Part shown: positions 54,001 through 63,665 of the stretch, in pieces
How the letters are laid out: every line of letters starts with the position of its first letter
Numbering within the stretch: the stretch's first letter is position 1
Assembly (NCBI RefSeq): GCF_012489685.1
Contig: NC_080042.1
Coordinates: 46,366,066 to 46,430,065 of the forward strand
Direction: 5' to 3'
DNA: 64,000 nucleotides
From: Lotus japonicus
Lineage: Eukaryota > Streptophyta > Magnoliopsida > Fabales > Fabaceae
Position numbers and translations under genes: made by a program
Notes under the pieces: generated by a model
What the model was told of the DNA's origin: nothing
Database searches by the model: none
The model's input: only the letters and a program-made list of their open reading frames with translations

Positions 54001-54233
54001 CCAACAATTTTACCCTTTTCATTTCCTCCGAAGCCAACTTCGCCTCCAGGCATAAGTTTCAGCTCTCGGAACATACGCTTTTCTCCCGTCATGTGACGCG
54101 AGCATCCACTGTCCAGATACCATGATTGGTGTTTCAGTGGAGCTATCAAGGATATCTGCAACATAGATAATCTTGTCCTTAGGTACCCACTTTCTGGGTC
54201 TCTTTTGTTAGTTACCCCAGAGGTTCTGATCAC
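51063..54233 (-). pseudogene. pol: Pol of element C, broken
   Basis: Protease with Asp-Ser-Gly-Cys-Ser-Arg-His (53856-54233). The integrase zinc region is scrambled by several one-base indels (53438-53856). The integrase core is open at 52563-53411, then reverse transcriptase and RNase H at 51063-52541 (Tyr-Val-Asp-Asp; Tyr-Cys-Asp-Ala-Asp; Ser-Thr-Ala-Glu-Ala-Glu-Tyr). A TAG near 52564 replaces a Gln codon that is CAG in D. The 492-residue RT/RNase H part differs from D at only four residues. The indels lie close to the N gap and several are homopolymer changes, so some may be assembly errors. Confidence 0.9.
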
Positions 54234-54282
54234 CTTGGGTGTCTCAACATAATATTTTAAGGAATATTTGCATGATATTTAG

Positions 54283-55664
54283 TCATAGAGAAAGATCCCT
54301 TTTTAAGAGGGTTTTTAGCAATTTTAGCAGGTACAGGATCAGCAATATGGTACCAGAGGGAACAAAGCATTCATACAAGGATTTAGCTTTAGACACAGAA
54401 GGCTCATTTCTAATTGGTTTAGAATAGCCAATGCCATGCATTCCATTTCTGCTTACGCCATAGATCATTGAAGCCATTAAGCTTCTATCCACGCTTTTAG
54501 CTAGGAATCTTTGAAAAGACTTTTCATACTTAGATTCATTCTACAATCAGAGGCATCACAGGCAACAATTTCTTCTAACTTAGCAATCTGGTTCTTAAGC
54601 ACAGAGTTAGAATTTACCAAAGCATGATTTTCATTTTTCAAATCAGAAATAATTTTCTCATGTTCAGAAGGAGTCTTGGAGACAGCAGATAAGTTCTTTT
54701 TCAACTTTTTATGCTTAGACAATAAAGAGTTATACTTATCCATGATATCAGACAAAGCATGTTTCAGTTCAGAGGTAGAGAAAGAAGCAAATACCTCATT
54801 TTCATCGTCTGAGTTAGGATCTCCTTCTGATTCTGAGTCAGAGTCAACAGCTTCCTTTGACTCTGCTTCCTTGTCTTTGACAATTGCCATGAGTCCTTGG
54901 ACTTCACCATCAGAGTCAACATCCTCTGACTCTGATTCATCAAATGTCACCATCAGACTCTTCTTCGTCTTGAAGTGCTTCTTTGGCTTCTTGTCTTTCT
55001 TCAACTTTGGACAATCACTTTTGTAGTGCCCAGATTCTTTGCACTCAAAACATGTGACTTCCTTGATTGAAGACTTCTTCTGGCCTGAGGACTCATACTT
55101 TCCTTTTGCCTTTCCAGAGCCTTTGAACTTGCTCTGCCTGTGCTTCCAGATGCGGTTGAGTCTCTTGGAGATCAGAGTCAGCTCATCTTCATCAGAATCT
55201 TCTGATGCTTCTTCAGATTCTTCTTCTTCAGCTTGAAGAGCCTTTGACTTCTCAACCTTAGCCTTTTCAGATTTGGATTTCAAGGCTATGGACTTTTTCC
55301 TCAGATCTTGCATCTCTGAGCGTTTCAGCTCATGGCATTTCAAAATGCTGATGAGTTCTTCTAAACTCATATTCTCAACGTCTTCGTGAGCTCTATTGAA
55401 GTCACCAAAGGCATCCAACTTTCAGGAAGACACCTGATGACCCTTATGACATGATCTTTTGTTGTGTAGCTCTTGTTGAGAGGTCGTATGCCAGCTACAA
55501 GCAATTGAAATCTGGAGAACATTTCTTCAATGGACTCATTTGGCTCCATGATGAAGGATTCATACTTTTGGATCAAAGACAATGCCTTTGATTCTTTGAC
55601 TTTCTTGTTTCCTTCATGAGACATCTTCAGAGATTCAAAAATGCCTTTAGAAAACTCACGATCT
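54283..55664 (-). pseudogene. gag: Gag of element C, frameshifted, start lost in gap
   Basis: Frames 55367-55624, 54501-55418 and 54283-54492 together read the copia gag: capsid end, Lys-rich linker, intact CCHC knuckle (Cys-Phe-Glu-Cys...Gly-His-Tyr-Lys-Ser-Asp-Cys), an acidic Asp/Ser/Glu repeat region, and a coiled-coil-like part. One-base indels separate them (near 55390, 54500 and 54290). The first codons lie in the N gap. Confidence 0.85.
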
Positions 55665-55764
55665 NNNNNNNNNNNNNNNNNNNNNNNNNNNNNNNNNNNN
55701 NNNNNNNNNNNNNNNNNNNNNNNNNNNNNNNNNNNNNNNNNNNNNNNNNNNNNNNNNNNNNNNN
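55665..55764. other. Assembly gap of 100 N
   Basis: Exactly 100 N, the usual placeholder for a gap of unknown size. Gag of C runs into it from the left and gag of D leaves it to the right in the opposite orientation, so the 5' LTRs of both and any DNA between them are missing. Confidence 0.98.
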
Positions 55765-56664
55765 GCCATTTGATGAATCAGAGTCAGAGGATGTTGACTC
55801 TGATGGTGAAGTCCAAGGACTCATGGCTATTGTCAAAGACAAAGAAGCAGAGTCAAAGGGAGTTGTTGACTCTGACTCAGAATCAGAAGGAGATCCTAAC
55901 TCAGACGATGAAAATGAGGTATTCGCTTCTTTCTCTACCTCTGAACTGAAACATGCATTGTCTGATATCATGGATAAGTATAACTCCTTATTGTCTAAGC
56001 ATAAGAAGCTGAAAAAGGACTTATCTGCTGTTTCCAAGACTCCTTCTGAACATGAGAAAATTATTTCTGATTTGAAAAATGATAATCATGCTTTGATCAA
56101 TTCTAACTCTGTGCTTAAGAACCAGATTGCTAAGTTAGAAGAAATTGTTGCTTGTGATGCCTCTGATTGTAGAAATGAGTCTAAGTATGAAAAGTCTTTT
56201 CAAAGATTCCTAGCTAAAAGCGTGGATAGAAGCTTAATGGCTTCAATGATCTATGGCGTAAGCAGAAATGAATGCATGGCATTGGCTATTCTAAACCAAT
56301 TAGAAATGAGCCCTCTGTGTCTAAAGCTAAATCCTTGTATGAATGCTTTGTTCCCTCTGGTACCATATTGCCTGATCCTTTACCTGCTAAAGTTGCTAAA
56401 AATCCTCTTAAAAAGGGATCCTTCTCTATGTCTAAATATCATGCAAATATTCCTTTAAAATATCATGTTGAGACACCCAAGGTGATCAGAACCTCTGGGG
56501 TAACTAACAAGAAAGGACCCAGAAAGTGGGTACCTAAGAACAAGATTATCTATGTTGCAGATATCCTTAATAGCTCCACTGAAACACCAATCATGGTATC
56601 TGGACAGTGGATGCTCGCGTCACATGACGGGAGAAAGGCGTATGTTCCGAGAGCTGAAACTTAA
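55765..56664 (+). pseudogene. gag: Gag of element D, C-terminal part with one frameshift
   Basis: Reads the acidic region, a coiled-coil-like stretch and the gag C-terminus. A single G is missing near 56270 (C has two G there), which shifts the frame; the remainder is open at 56272-56664. The last 60 codons overlap pol in the +1 frame. The shift lies about 500 bp from the gap and may be a sequencing error. Confidence 0.85.
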
Positions 56665-59656
56665 GCCTGGAGGCGAAGTTGGCTTTGGAGGAAATGAAAA
56701 GGGTAAAATTGTTGGTACTGGTACTATTTGTGTAGATAGTAGTCCATGCATTGATAATGTGTTATTGGTAGACGGCTTAACACATAACTTATTGTCTATA
56801 AGTCAATTAGCTGACAAGGGTTATGATGTTATATTCAATCAAAAGTCCTGCCGGGCTGTAAGTCAAATCGATGGCTCTGTTCTGTTTAACAGCAAGAGGA
56901 AGAACAACATTTATAAGATCAGATTATCTGAGTTGGAGGCTCAGAATGTGAAGTGCCTTCTGTCTGTTAATGAAGAGCAGTGGGTATGGCATAGACGGTT
57001 AGGGCATGCCAGTATGAGAAAGATTTCTCAGCTGAGCAAGCTAAACCTTGTCAGGGGCTTACCCAATCTGAAGTTCGCTTCAGACGCTCTTTGTGAAGCA
57101 TGTCAGAAAGGCAAATTCACAAAAGTCCCTTTCAAGGCAAAGAATGTTGTCTCAACCTCAAGGCCGTTGGAACTTCTGCATATCGACCTTTTTGGACCAG
57201 TGAAAACTGAGTCTATATGTGGAAAGAGATATGGGATGGTTATCGTTGATGACTATAGCCGCTGGACATGGGTAAAATTTCTAACCCGCAAGGATGAGTC
57301 TCATGCTGTGTTCTCTACCTTCATTGCCCAAGTGCAAAACGAGAAGGCTTGTAGGATTGTGCGTGTCAGAAGTGACCATGGTGGAGAGTTTGAGAATGAC
57401 AAGTTTGAGAGTCTGTTTGTTTCCTATGGAATTGCACATGATTTCTCTTGTCCCAGAACTCCTCAACAAAATGGTGTTGTTGAGAGGAAGAACAGAACTC
57501 TTCAGGAGATGGCTAGAACCATGCTCCAAGAAACTGGCATGGCTAAGCACTTTTGGGCAGAGGCAGTAAATACAGCATGTTACATTCAGAACAGAATCTC
57601 TGTGAGATCAATTCTGAATAAGACTCCCTATGAATTGTGGAAGAACATAAAACCCAACATTTCTTATTTTCATCCTTTTGGCTGTGTTTGTTATGTTCTC
57701 AATACTAAGGATAGATTGCATAAATTTGATGCTAAGTCTTCTAAGTGTCTATTACTTGGTTATTCTGAGAGATCTAAAGGTTTTAGATTTTATAATACTG
57801 ATGCTAAGACTATTGAAGAATCTATTCATGTTAGATTTGACGATAAGCTTGACTCTGACCAGTCAAAGCTAGTTGAGAAGTTTGCAGATTTAAGCATTAA
57901 TGTTTCTGACAAAGGCAAAGCTCCAGAGGAAGCTGAGCCAGAGGAAGATGAACCAGAGGAAGAAGCTGGTCCCTCTAACTCACAAACTCTGAAGAAGAGC
58001 AGAATCACTGCAGCTCACCCTAAGGAATTGATTCTGGGCAACAAAGACGAACCAGTCAGAACCAGATCAGCCTTCAGACCCTCTGAAGAGACCTTGCTCA
58101 GTCTGAAAGGATTGGTGTCCTTAATTGAACCCAAGTCCATAGATGAAGCTCTTCAGGACAAGGATTGGATTCTGGCTATGGAAGAAGAATTGAATCAATT
58201 CTCCAAGAACGATGTTTGGAGCTTAGTGAAGAAGCCTGAGGGTGTCCATGTAATTGGAACAAAATGGGTATTCAGAAACAAGCTGAATGAGAAAGGAGAT
58301 GTAGTCAGAAACAAGGCAAGGCTAGTTGCTCAAGGCTACAGCCAGCAGGAAGGAATAGACTACACTGAAACATTTGCTCCAGTAGCAAGACTGAAGGCAA
58401 TCAGACTGTTGATCTCTTTTTCAGTGAATCACAACATAGTTCTACATCAGATGGACGTGAAGAGTGCCTTCCTAAATGGTTATATTTCAGAGGAAGTCTA
58501 TGTTCATCAACCCCCAGGTTTTGAAGATGAGAAGAAGCCAGACCATGTGTTCAAATTGAAGAAGTCACTCTATGGTCTGAAGCAAGCTCCCAGAGCATGG
58601 TATGAGAGACTCAGCTCATTCCTTCTGGAGAATGAGTTTGTAAGGGGTAAAGTAGATACAACTCTCTTTTGCAAGACTTATAAAGATGATATCTTAATTG
58701 TGCAAATTTATGTTGATGATATTATATTTGGTTCTGCTAATCAATCTCTATGCAAAGAATTTTCTGAGATGATGCAGGCTGAATTTGAGATGAGTATGAT
58801 GGGAGAATTAAAGTACTTTCTGGGAATACAAGTTGATCAAACACCAGAAGGAACATATATCCATCAGAGCAAGTACACTAAAGAACTTCTGAAGAAGTTC
58901 AATATGCTGGAATCTACAGTGGCCAAGACTCCAATGCATCCTACATGCATTCTGGAGAAAGAAGATAAAAGTGGTAAAGTATGTCAGAAGCTCTATCGTG
59001 GCATGATAGGTTCACTTCTATACTTAACTGCATCTAGGCCAGACATACTATTTAGTGTTCATTTATGTGCTCGTTTCCAATCAGATCCAAGGGAAACCCA
59101 CTTAACTGCTGTTAAAAGGATCCTAAGGTATCTGAAAGGCACCACTAACCTTGGCTTGATGTATAAGAAAACATCAGAGTATAAGCTTTCAGGTTATTGT
59201 GATGCTGATTATGCTGGAGATAGAACAGAGAGAAAAAGTACTTCTGGAAATTGTCAATTTCTGGGAAGCAATCTAGTCTCATGGGCAAGCAAGAGGCAAT
59301 CAACCATTGCACTATCAACTGCAGAGGCAGAATATATCTCAGCAGCAATATGCAGCACTCAGATGCTCTGGATGAAACATCAGCTGGAGGATTATCAGAT
59401 CCTTGAGAGCAATATCCCAATCTATTGTGATAACACTGCTGCAATCTCATTGAGTAAGAATCCTATCTTGCATTCAAGGGCAAAGCACATTGAGGTAAAG
59501 TATCACTTTATTAGAGATTATGTACAGAAGGGCGTACTTCTTCTGAAGTTTGTTGATACTGACCATCAATGGGCAGATATCTTTACAAAGCCCTTAGCAG
59601 AGGATAGATTTAATTTTATTCTGAAAAATCTGAACATGGACTTTTGTCCAGAGTAA
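56552..59656 (+). CDS. pol: Pol of element D, intact
   Basis: 1034 codons are open from the first ATG; the frame itself opens near 56487, so pol is probably made as a gag-pol fusion by +1 recoding, not from this ATG. Protease: Asp-Ser-Gly at residues 18-20. Integrase: zinc His/Cys from residue 146, core Asp at about 209 and 272 and Glu at about 310. Reverse transcriptase: [17 protein letters not shown] at 720-723. RNase H: Cys-Asp-Ala-Asp, Ser-Thr-Ala-Glu-Ala-Glu at about 922, Cys-Asp-Asn-Thr. All catalytic residues are present and the length is normal for Ty1/copia pol, so the enzyme may be active if expressed. Confidence 0.92.
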   Translation: MLQISLIAPLKHQSWYLDSGCSRHMTGERRMFRELKLKPGGEVGFGGNEKGKIVGTGTICVDSSPCIDNVLLVDGLTHNLLSISQLADKGYDVIFNQKSCRAVSQIDGSVLFNSKRKNNIYKIRLSELEAQNVKCLLSVNEEQWVWHRRLGHASMRKISQLSKLNLVRGLPNLKFASDALCEACQKGKFTKVPFKAKNVVSTSRPLELLHIDLFGPVKTESICGKRYGMVIVDDYSRWTWVKFLTRKDESHAVFSTFIAQVQNEKACRIVRVRSDHGGEFENDKFESLFVSYGIAHDFSCPRTPQQNGVVERKNRTLQEMARTMLQETGMAKHFWAEAVNTACYIQNRISVRSILNKTPYELWKNIKPNISYFHPFGCVCYVLNTKDRLHKFDAKSSKCLLLGYSERSKGFRFYNTDAKTIEESIHVRFDDKLDSDQSKLVEKFADLSINVSDKGKAPEEAEPEEDEPEEEAGPSNSQTLKKSRITAAHPKELILGNKDEPVRTRSAFRPSEETLLSLKGLVSLIEPKSIDEALQDKDWILAMEEELNQFSKNDVWSLVKKPEGVHVIGTKWVFRNKLNEKGDVVRNKARLVAQGYSQQEGIDYTETFAPVARLKAIRLLISFSVNHNIVLHQMDVKSAFLNGYISEEVYVHQPPGFEDEKKPDHVFKLKKSLYGLKQAPRAWYERLSSFLLENEFVRGKVDTTLFCKTYKDDILIVQIYVDDIIFGSANQSLCKEFSEMMQAEFEMSMMGELKYFLGIQVDQTPEGTYIHQSKYTKELLKKFNMLESTVAKTPMHPTCILEKEDKSGKVCQKLYRGMIGSLLYLTASRPDILFSVHLCARFQSDPRETHLTAVKRILRYLKGTTNLGLMYKKTSEYKLSGYCDADYAGDRTERKSTSGNCQFLGSNLVSWASKRQSTIALSTAEAEYISAAICSTQMLWMKHQLEDYQILESNIPIYCDNTAAISLSKNPILHSRAKHIEVKYHFIRDYVQKGVLLLKFVDTDHQWADIFTKPLAEDRFNFILKNLNMDFCPE

Positions 59657-60099
59657 AGATGGATCAGAACCTCTGACTATGATACTTCTTGATCAGAAGA
59701 TGTCTAGTCCAGAAGGTAACTCAATCAGAGTGTGTGTACCCATTGGTACTGACTCTGAAGCTGAGACAGCAACACGTGTGTCAGTATTTCTGATACATAG
59801 TTCCTTGTGCCCGTGTGACAGTCTGTCATGTTGCGTGTAGATGTGCTTCTCTCCTGTGTGTGATATGTGTATTTTCTGTTACTATCTATCTTTAATTTTC
59901 AACCGTTGATTTTAAATTGCTTTTTGAATCAACAACGGTTATTTGTCAAAACCCACTATACACACACGATCTCCTTCACTTTCGGTTTTTACTCTCTCTC
60001 TCTCTCGCTATTTCAACACCGCTTACCCTCGATTTCTCTCTCGATCTCTCTTCATCTTTCAACCTTCATCTTCTACCTAAACCTTCAACCGCTCCAAAA
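59657..60099 (+). promoter_or_regulatory. Spacer and C/T-rich leader before the envelope-position ORF, D
   Basis: 443 bases of non-coding DNA after the pol stop. It holds an inverted repeat AACCGTTGAT...ATCAACAACGGTT (59901-59940), the TATA-like CTATACACAC at 59956-59965, a CT microsatellite near 59990-60006 and a pyrimidine-rich leader up to the ATG. The counterpart in C is conserved. It may be an internal promoter. Confidence 0.45.
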
Positions 60100-62997
60100 A
60101 TGGTGAGTCAAACCAGAAGAGCTACTGCAGATGCAACCCAGTTCCCTCATATGGTAGTTGGTCTAGCAACAGGTCAAAGGGGTCTTGAGAATCCGACTCA
60201 AGATCAAGGTCAAGCTCAAGAGCAGATTATTCCGATTGCAGAATGGGGCTGTGCCGTTCACTGCGTATATGCTCCTGAGGAACTTCAAGTACTGGCAGAA
60301 TGGAGATTCGACCTCGACAACCTTGCTACAAATGGGTATGATCTTCGTCCTGAAGTCCAAGTTCAAGGTTGGGGAAATTACTTCAACAGGCTTGGAGGAC
60401 CGGTGTATGACAAACTGATCAAGGAATTCTGGAAGCACGCCGACTGCGATGATACTCAGGTGGTATCTCACATTCTTGGAAGAAAGATCATCATTACAGA
60501 AAAGTCTTTCGTGAACCTGCTGGGTGCAGAAACTGCTCTTGGGTATCGTTTCCAATTCACTGAATCGAAGCTGAAACCCAAGACGAAGGATGAGACCAAC
60601 AAGGCCCTGTACACCAATTACAAACCGGGCAAGACTAATTACAAAGTGATGGACCTTCATCCCAAGCTCAGGATCTGGCACAAGATTTTGCTCCACTGCA
60701 TAAACCAGAGACCAAAGGGCAGTTCCCCAGACTACATCAACTTCAACCAGAAGGCGATGTTGTTCTTCATCCAAGACAAGAAGAAGATCTGCCTTCCCTA
60801 CTTCCTGTTCTCCTACTTGAAGGAGTGTATCCGGAAGTCTCGGACCACTGCCTCCATCAAGTCAGCAATCAAGTATATTCCCTTTGGGAGACTGTTGTCT
60901 GATCTTTTCATTGAGAGTGGCCTCATTCAAGATCTGGTAAATGCTGGATGCACAGAGGATCTGACCACCATTGTCAGTGATGTCTTCACTGCGAATTCTC
61001 TAAAGAAAATGGGCCTAGTCAAGAAGAAGATTGCTCCTGACCATGAAGACACATCTTCTGAAATCAGAAGTAGAAGGGTGCCTCTGAATGACTACCCTCT
61101 GTGGACACAGGCAGACAATCCTGAAGCCATTAGGTGCTATGTTGAAGACCTAAGGGCTCAAGGCTATGAAATTGATCTCGATGAATTCTTCAGCAGACTG
61201 CCGCCAGCTCCAGAGTTTCCTTCTCCTATCAAGAAGAAAGTTCAGAGGAAGATGATCCTAGAAGAATCTTCTGAGGAATCAGATGTCCCTCTGACCAAAA
61301 AGAAGAAGGCTGGTCAATCCAAGAGAAAACATGATGAAACCAGCAAGCCCGATGATGGTGATGATGGTGATAATGAGGATGGTCCTCCTTCTCCTAAGAA
61401 GAAGAAGAAGCAGGTCAGAATTGTGGTGAAGCCTACTCGGGTGGAACCGGCTGCTGAAGTGATCAGAAGGATTGAAACTCCTACCAGAGTGACAAGATCA
61501 TCAGCACAATCAAGTAAGTCTGCAGTTGCTTCTGATGATGATTTGAATTTATTTGATGCACTCCCCATATCAGCCATGCTCAAACAATCTTCAAATCCAC
61601 TCACTCCTATTCCTGAGTCCCAACCAGCTGCACAAACCACCTCTCCACCACATTCCCCAAGGTCTTCATTTTTTCAACCTTCTCCTACTGAAGCACCTCT
61701 TTGGAATTTGCTCCAGAACCAACCCTCTAGGCCAGATGAACCAACCTCTCCCATTACCATCCCGTACAACCCATTAACTTCTGAACCCATCATTCATGAG
61801 CAACCAGAGCCTAACCAAACAGAACCTGGACCCAGAACCTCTGATCACTCTGTCCCAAGAGCATTAGAACGTCTGGCTCCCAAAACCACGGATACAGACT
61901 CTTCTACAGCCCTTACACCTGTATCCTTCCCAACAAATGTTGTTGATTCTTCTCCTTCCAACAACTCTGAATCCCTTCGAAAATTCATGGAAGTTAGAAA
62001 AGAAAAGGTGTCTACCTTAGAAGAATATTATCTCACTTGTCCAAGCCCTAGGAGATATCCTGGCCCTAGACCTAAACGTCTAGTTGACCCAGATGAACCT
62101 ATCTTGGCCAATCCTTTACATGAGGCAGACCCTTTGGCTCAACAAGCTCACCTTGCCCCTGACCAACAAGAGCCTATTCAACCAGAACCTGAACCAGAAC
62201 AATCTGTGTCTAACCAATCCTCAGTTAGATCACCCCATCCTCTGGTTGAAACTTCAGAACCTCACCTTGGAACTTCTGAACCAAATGCTCAAATGTTTAA
62301 CATTGGCTCTCCACAAGGTGCCTCTGAAGCTCACAGCAGCAATCACCCAGCCTCTCCTGAAACCAACCTCTCTATAATTCCTTACACTCACCTTCGACCC
62401 ACATCTCTCTCTGAGTGCATCAATATTTTCTATCATGAAGCCTCTTTGATGCTACGCAATGTGCAAGGTCAGACTGACCTAAGCGAGAATGCTGAACATG
62501 TGGCTGAAGAGTGGAACAATCTGAGCACTTGGCTAGTGGCTCAAGTTCCAGTTATGATGCATCTCCTGCATGCAGAGGGAAGTCAGAGGATCGAGGCTGC
62601 AAAGCAAAGGTTTGCTAGAAGGGTGGCTCTTCATGAACAAGAACAGAGACATAAGCTACTTGAAGCTATTGAAGAAGCCAAAAGAAAGAAAGAACAAGCA
62701 GAAGAAGCTGCACGTCAAGCAGCAGCTCAAGCTGAACAAGCCAGATTAGAGACAGAACGACTTGAAGCTGAGGCTGAAGCTCTTAGATGCCAAGCACTTG
62801 CACCCGTAGTTTTTACTCCTGCTGCTTCTGCTTCCACTCCAGCTCCTCACGCTGCTCAGAATGTTCCTTCTAGTTCTACCCAGCCAAACTCGTCCAGACT
62901 CGACATTGTGGAACAACGTCTTGACACTCATGAGTCTCTGCTGATTGAAATGAAGCAAATGATGATGGAACTTCTGCGTCGATCTGATAAACCCTAG
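60100..62997 (+). CDS. Envelope-position ORF of element D, 965 aa
   Basis: The first in-frame ATG is at 60100 (context AAAAATGG); the frame is open from 59917 but without ATG. It has the same layout as the C copy: conserved domain at residues about 45-330, a Pro/Ser/Glu-rich middle with Lys clusters (including a 13-residue stretch near 400 absent in C), and an Ala/Glu coiled coil from about 840 to 910, ending in an amphipathic Met/Glu-rich tail. In the first 395 residues I count about 39 differences from C, and length changes keep the frame. No clear transmembrane helix. Possible roles are movement, particle or nuclear functions; no evidence chooses between them. Confidence 0.82.
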   Translation: MVSQTRRATADATQFPHMVVGLATGQRGLENPTQDQGQAQEQIIPIAEWGCAVHCVYAPEELQVLAEWRFDLDNLATNGYDLRPEVQVQGWGNYFNRLGGPVYDKLIKEFWKHADCDDTQVVSHILGRKIIITEKSFVNLLGAETALGYRFQFTESKLKPKTKDETNKALYTNYKPGKTNYKVMDLHPKLRIWHKILLHCINQRPKGSSPDYINFNQKAMLFFIQDKKKICLPYFLFSYLKECIRKSRTTASIKSAIKYIPFGRLLSDLFIESGLIQDLVNAGCTEDLTTIVSDVFTANSLKKMGLVKKKIAPDHEDTSSEIRSRRVPLNDYPLWTQADNPEAIRCYVEDLRAQGYEIDLDEFFSRLPPAPEFPSPIKKKVQRKMILEESSEESDVPLTKKKKAGQSKRKHDETSKPDDGDDGDNEDGPPSPKKKKKQVRIVVKPTRVEPAAEVIRRIETPTRVTRSSAQSSKSAVASDDDLNLFDALPISAMLKQSSNPLTPIPESQPAAQTTSPPHSPRSSFFQPSPTEAPLWNLLQNQPSRPDEPTSPITIPYNPLTSEPIIHEQPEPNQTEPGPRTSDHSVPRALERLAPKTTDTDSSTALTPVSFPTNVVDSSPSNNSESLRKFMEVRKEKVSTLEEYYLTCPSPRRYPGPRPKRLVDPDEPILANPLHEADPLAQQAHLAPDQQEPIQPEPEPEQSVSNQSSVRSPHPLVETSEPHLGTSEPNAQMFNIGSPQGASEAHSSNHPASPETNLSIIPYTHLRPTSLSECINIFYHEASLMLRNVQGQTDLSENAEHVAEEWNNLSTWLVAQVPVMMHLLHAEGSQRIEAAKQRFARRVALHEQEQRHKLLEAIEEAKRKKEQAEEAARQAAAQAEQARLETERLEAEAEALRCQALAPVVFTPAASASTPAPHAAQNVPSSSTQPNSSRLDIVEQRLDTHESLLIEMKQMMMELLRRSDKP

Positions 62998-63213
62998 CTT
63001 TAGGATCTCTTCGTTTTGATTTCTTTTCCTTTATCTATGTTTTATTTCGTTAACCTCATGCTCTTTCTTGTTAATCTTTACTTTGTTCGTTTGTGATTAT
63101 CTATGCATATATATATATATATATCTGACATTATGTTTGCAAATTATTTTTTATTATTATTATTCATCATAAACGCTTTTACATCATACATTTTCCTTCT
63201 TTTTCCTAAAATC
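62998..63213. other. Convergent intergenic segment in element D
   Basis: AT-rich, with an (AT)n microsatellite at about 63104-63124. It lies between the stops of the envelope-position ORF and the antisense ORF and may hold the poly(A) signals of both. The equivalent segment in C is 47561-47760. Confidence 0.45.
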
Positions 63214-63606
63214 CTAGAATGGAGGATCCCTCCTCATTCTTCTGCACTCCTGACGCTGCTCTGACCTCTCCTTCTCCAGACGCTCCAGTGCATACTGGAT
63301 GTTGTTGAGATTGACGATCTGCTCATCTCTCTCCAGAATTTCTTCTGAAGTCTTGAGCTTCTTTTCTATGACTTCTTTCTCTTCCAGCAGCTTTAGTTCA
63401 AGCTGGCTGAGTTCTTGCACTTCCTCCACGAAGGCAAGGAATTCCCTCAAGTCTCTCTTCAACTCTGGACGCAGGTCTTCTTCCAGCAGTGTGTTTGTCA
63501 GCTCTGAGATGGTCTTTGTACCCTCTGGATGCCTAATGTTAAGGAACAAGTCCTCCTCAAAGGCCTTCTTTCTCAGCTCTTCTAGTGCTACGATGTATGA
63601 TGCCAT
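63214..63606 (-). CDS. Antisense coiled-coil ORF of element D, 130 aa
   Basis: Complete frame on the minus strand, same length and start (Met-Ala-Ser-Tyr) as the C copy at 47168-47560. A longer frame to 63654 begins with a non-ATG codon and would start upstream of the expected transcript start, so 63606 is preferred. About 19 of 130 residues differ from C, with no indel. Conserved blocks are Leu-Glu-Glu-Leu-Arg-Lys-Lys-Ala-Phe, Ile-Arg-His-Pro-Glu-Gly, Glu-Phe-Leu-Ala-Phe-Val-Glu-Glu-Val-Gln-Glu-Leu and the basic end Glu-Cys-Arg-Arg-Met-Arg-Arg-Asp-Pro-Pro-Phe. Predicted soluble coiled-coil protein of unknown function. Confidence 0.75.
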   Translation of the reverse strand: MASYIVALEELRKKAFEEDLFLNIRHPEGTKTISELTNTLLEEDLRPELKRDLREFLAFVEEVQELSQLELKLLEEKEVIEKKLKTSEEILERDEQIVNLNNIQYALERLEKERSEQRQECRRMRRDPPF

Positions 63607-63657
63607 TTTTTTACTGAAAATTGCTCGAGTTGTGAAGCTTACCTCTCTCTCCAACGC

Positions 63658-63665
63658 TTTATATA
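63658..63665 (-). promoter_or_regulatory. TATA box of the antisense ORF in element D
   Basis: TATATAAA on the minus strand, about 60 bp before the ATG at 63606, in the same sequence context as 47107-47113 in C. Confidence 0.6.

Larger units (their letters stand above)
45145..55664 (-). mobile_element. Sirevirus-like element C, minus strand, 5' end lost in gap
   Basis: Order on the minus strand: gag (from the gap at 55664), pol, a spacer, the envelope-position ORF, then a region with an ORF on the opposite strand, polypurine tracts and the 3' LTR. The 5' LTR and start of gag would lie in the N gap. This gag-pol-extra ORF layout with an LTR of about 1.2 kb matches the Sirevirus (SIRE1/Maximus) lineage of Ty1/copia. 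Confidence 0.88.

Noticed and set aside
59917..60099. N-terminal extension of the envelope-position ORF with a hydrophobic stretch that could be a signal anchor
   Set aside because: The frame is open but there is no ATG in it in either copy, and the DNA is a C/T-rich leader whose translation merely looks hydrophobic.
63607..63654. Longer start for the antisense ORF of D
   Set aside because: It begins at a TTG codon, lies upstream of the expected transcript start, and has no counterpart in C.
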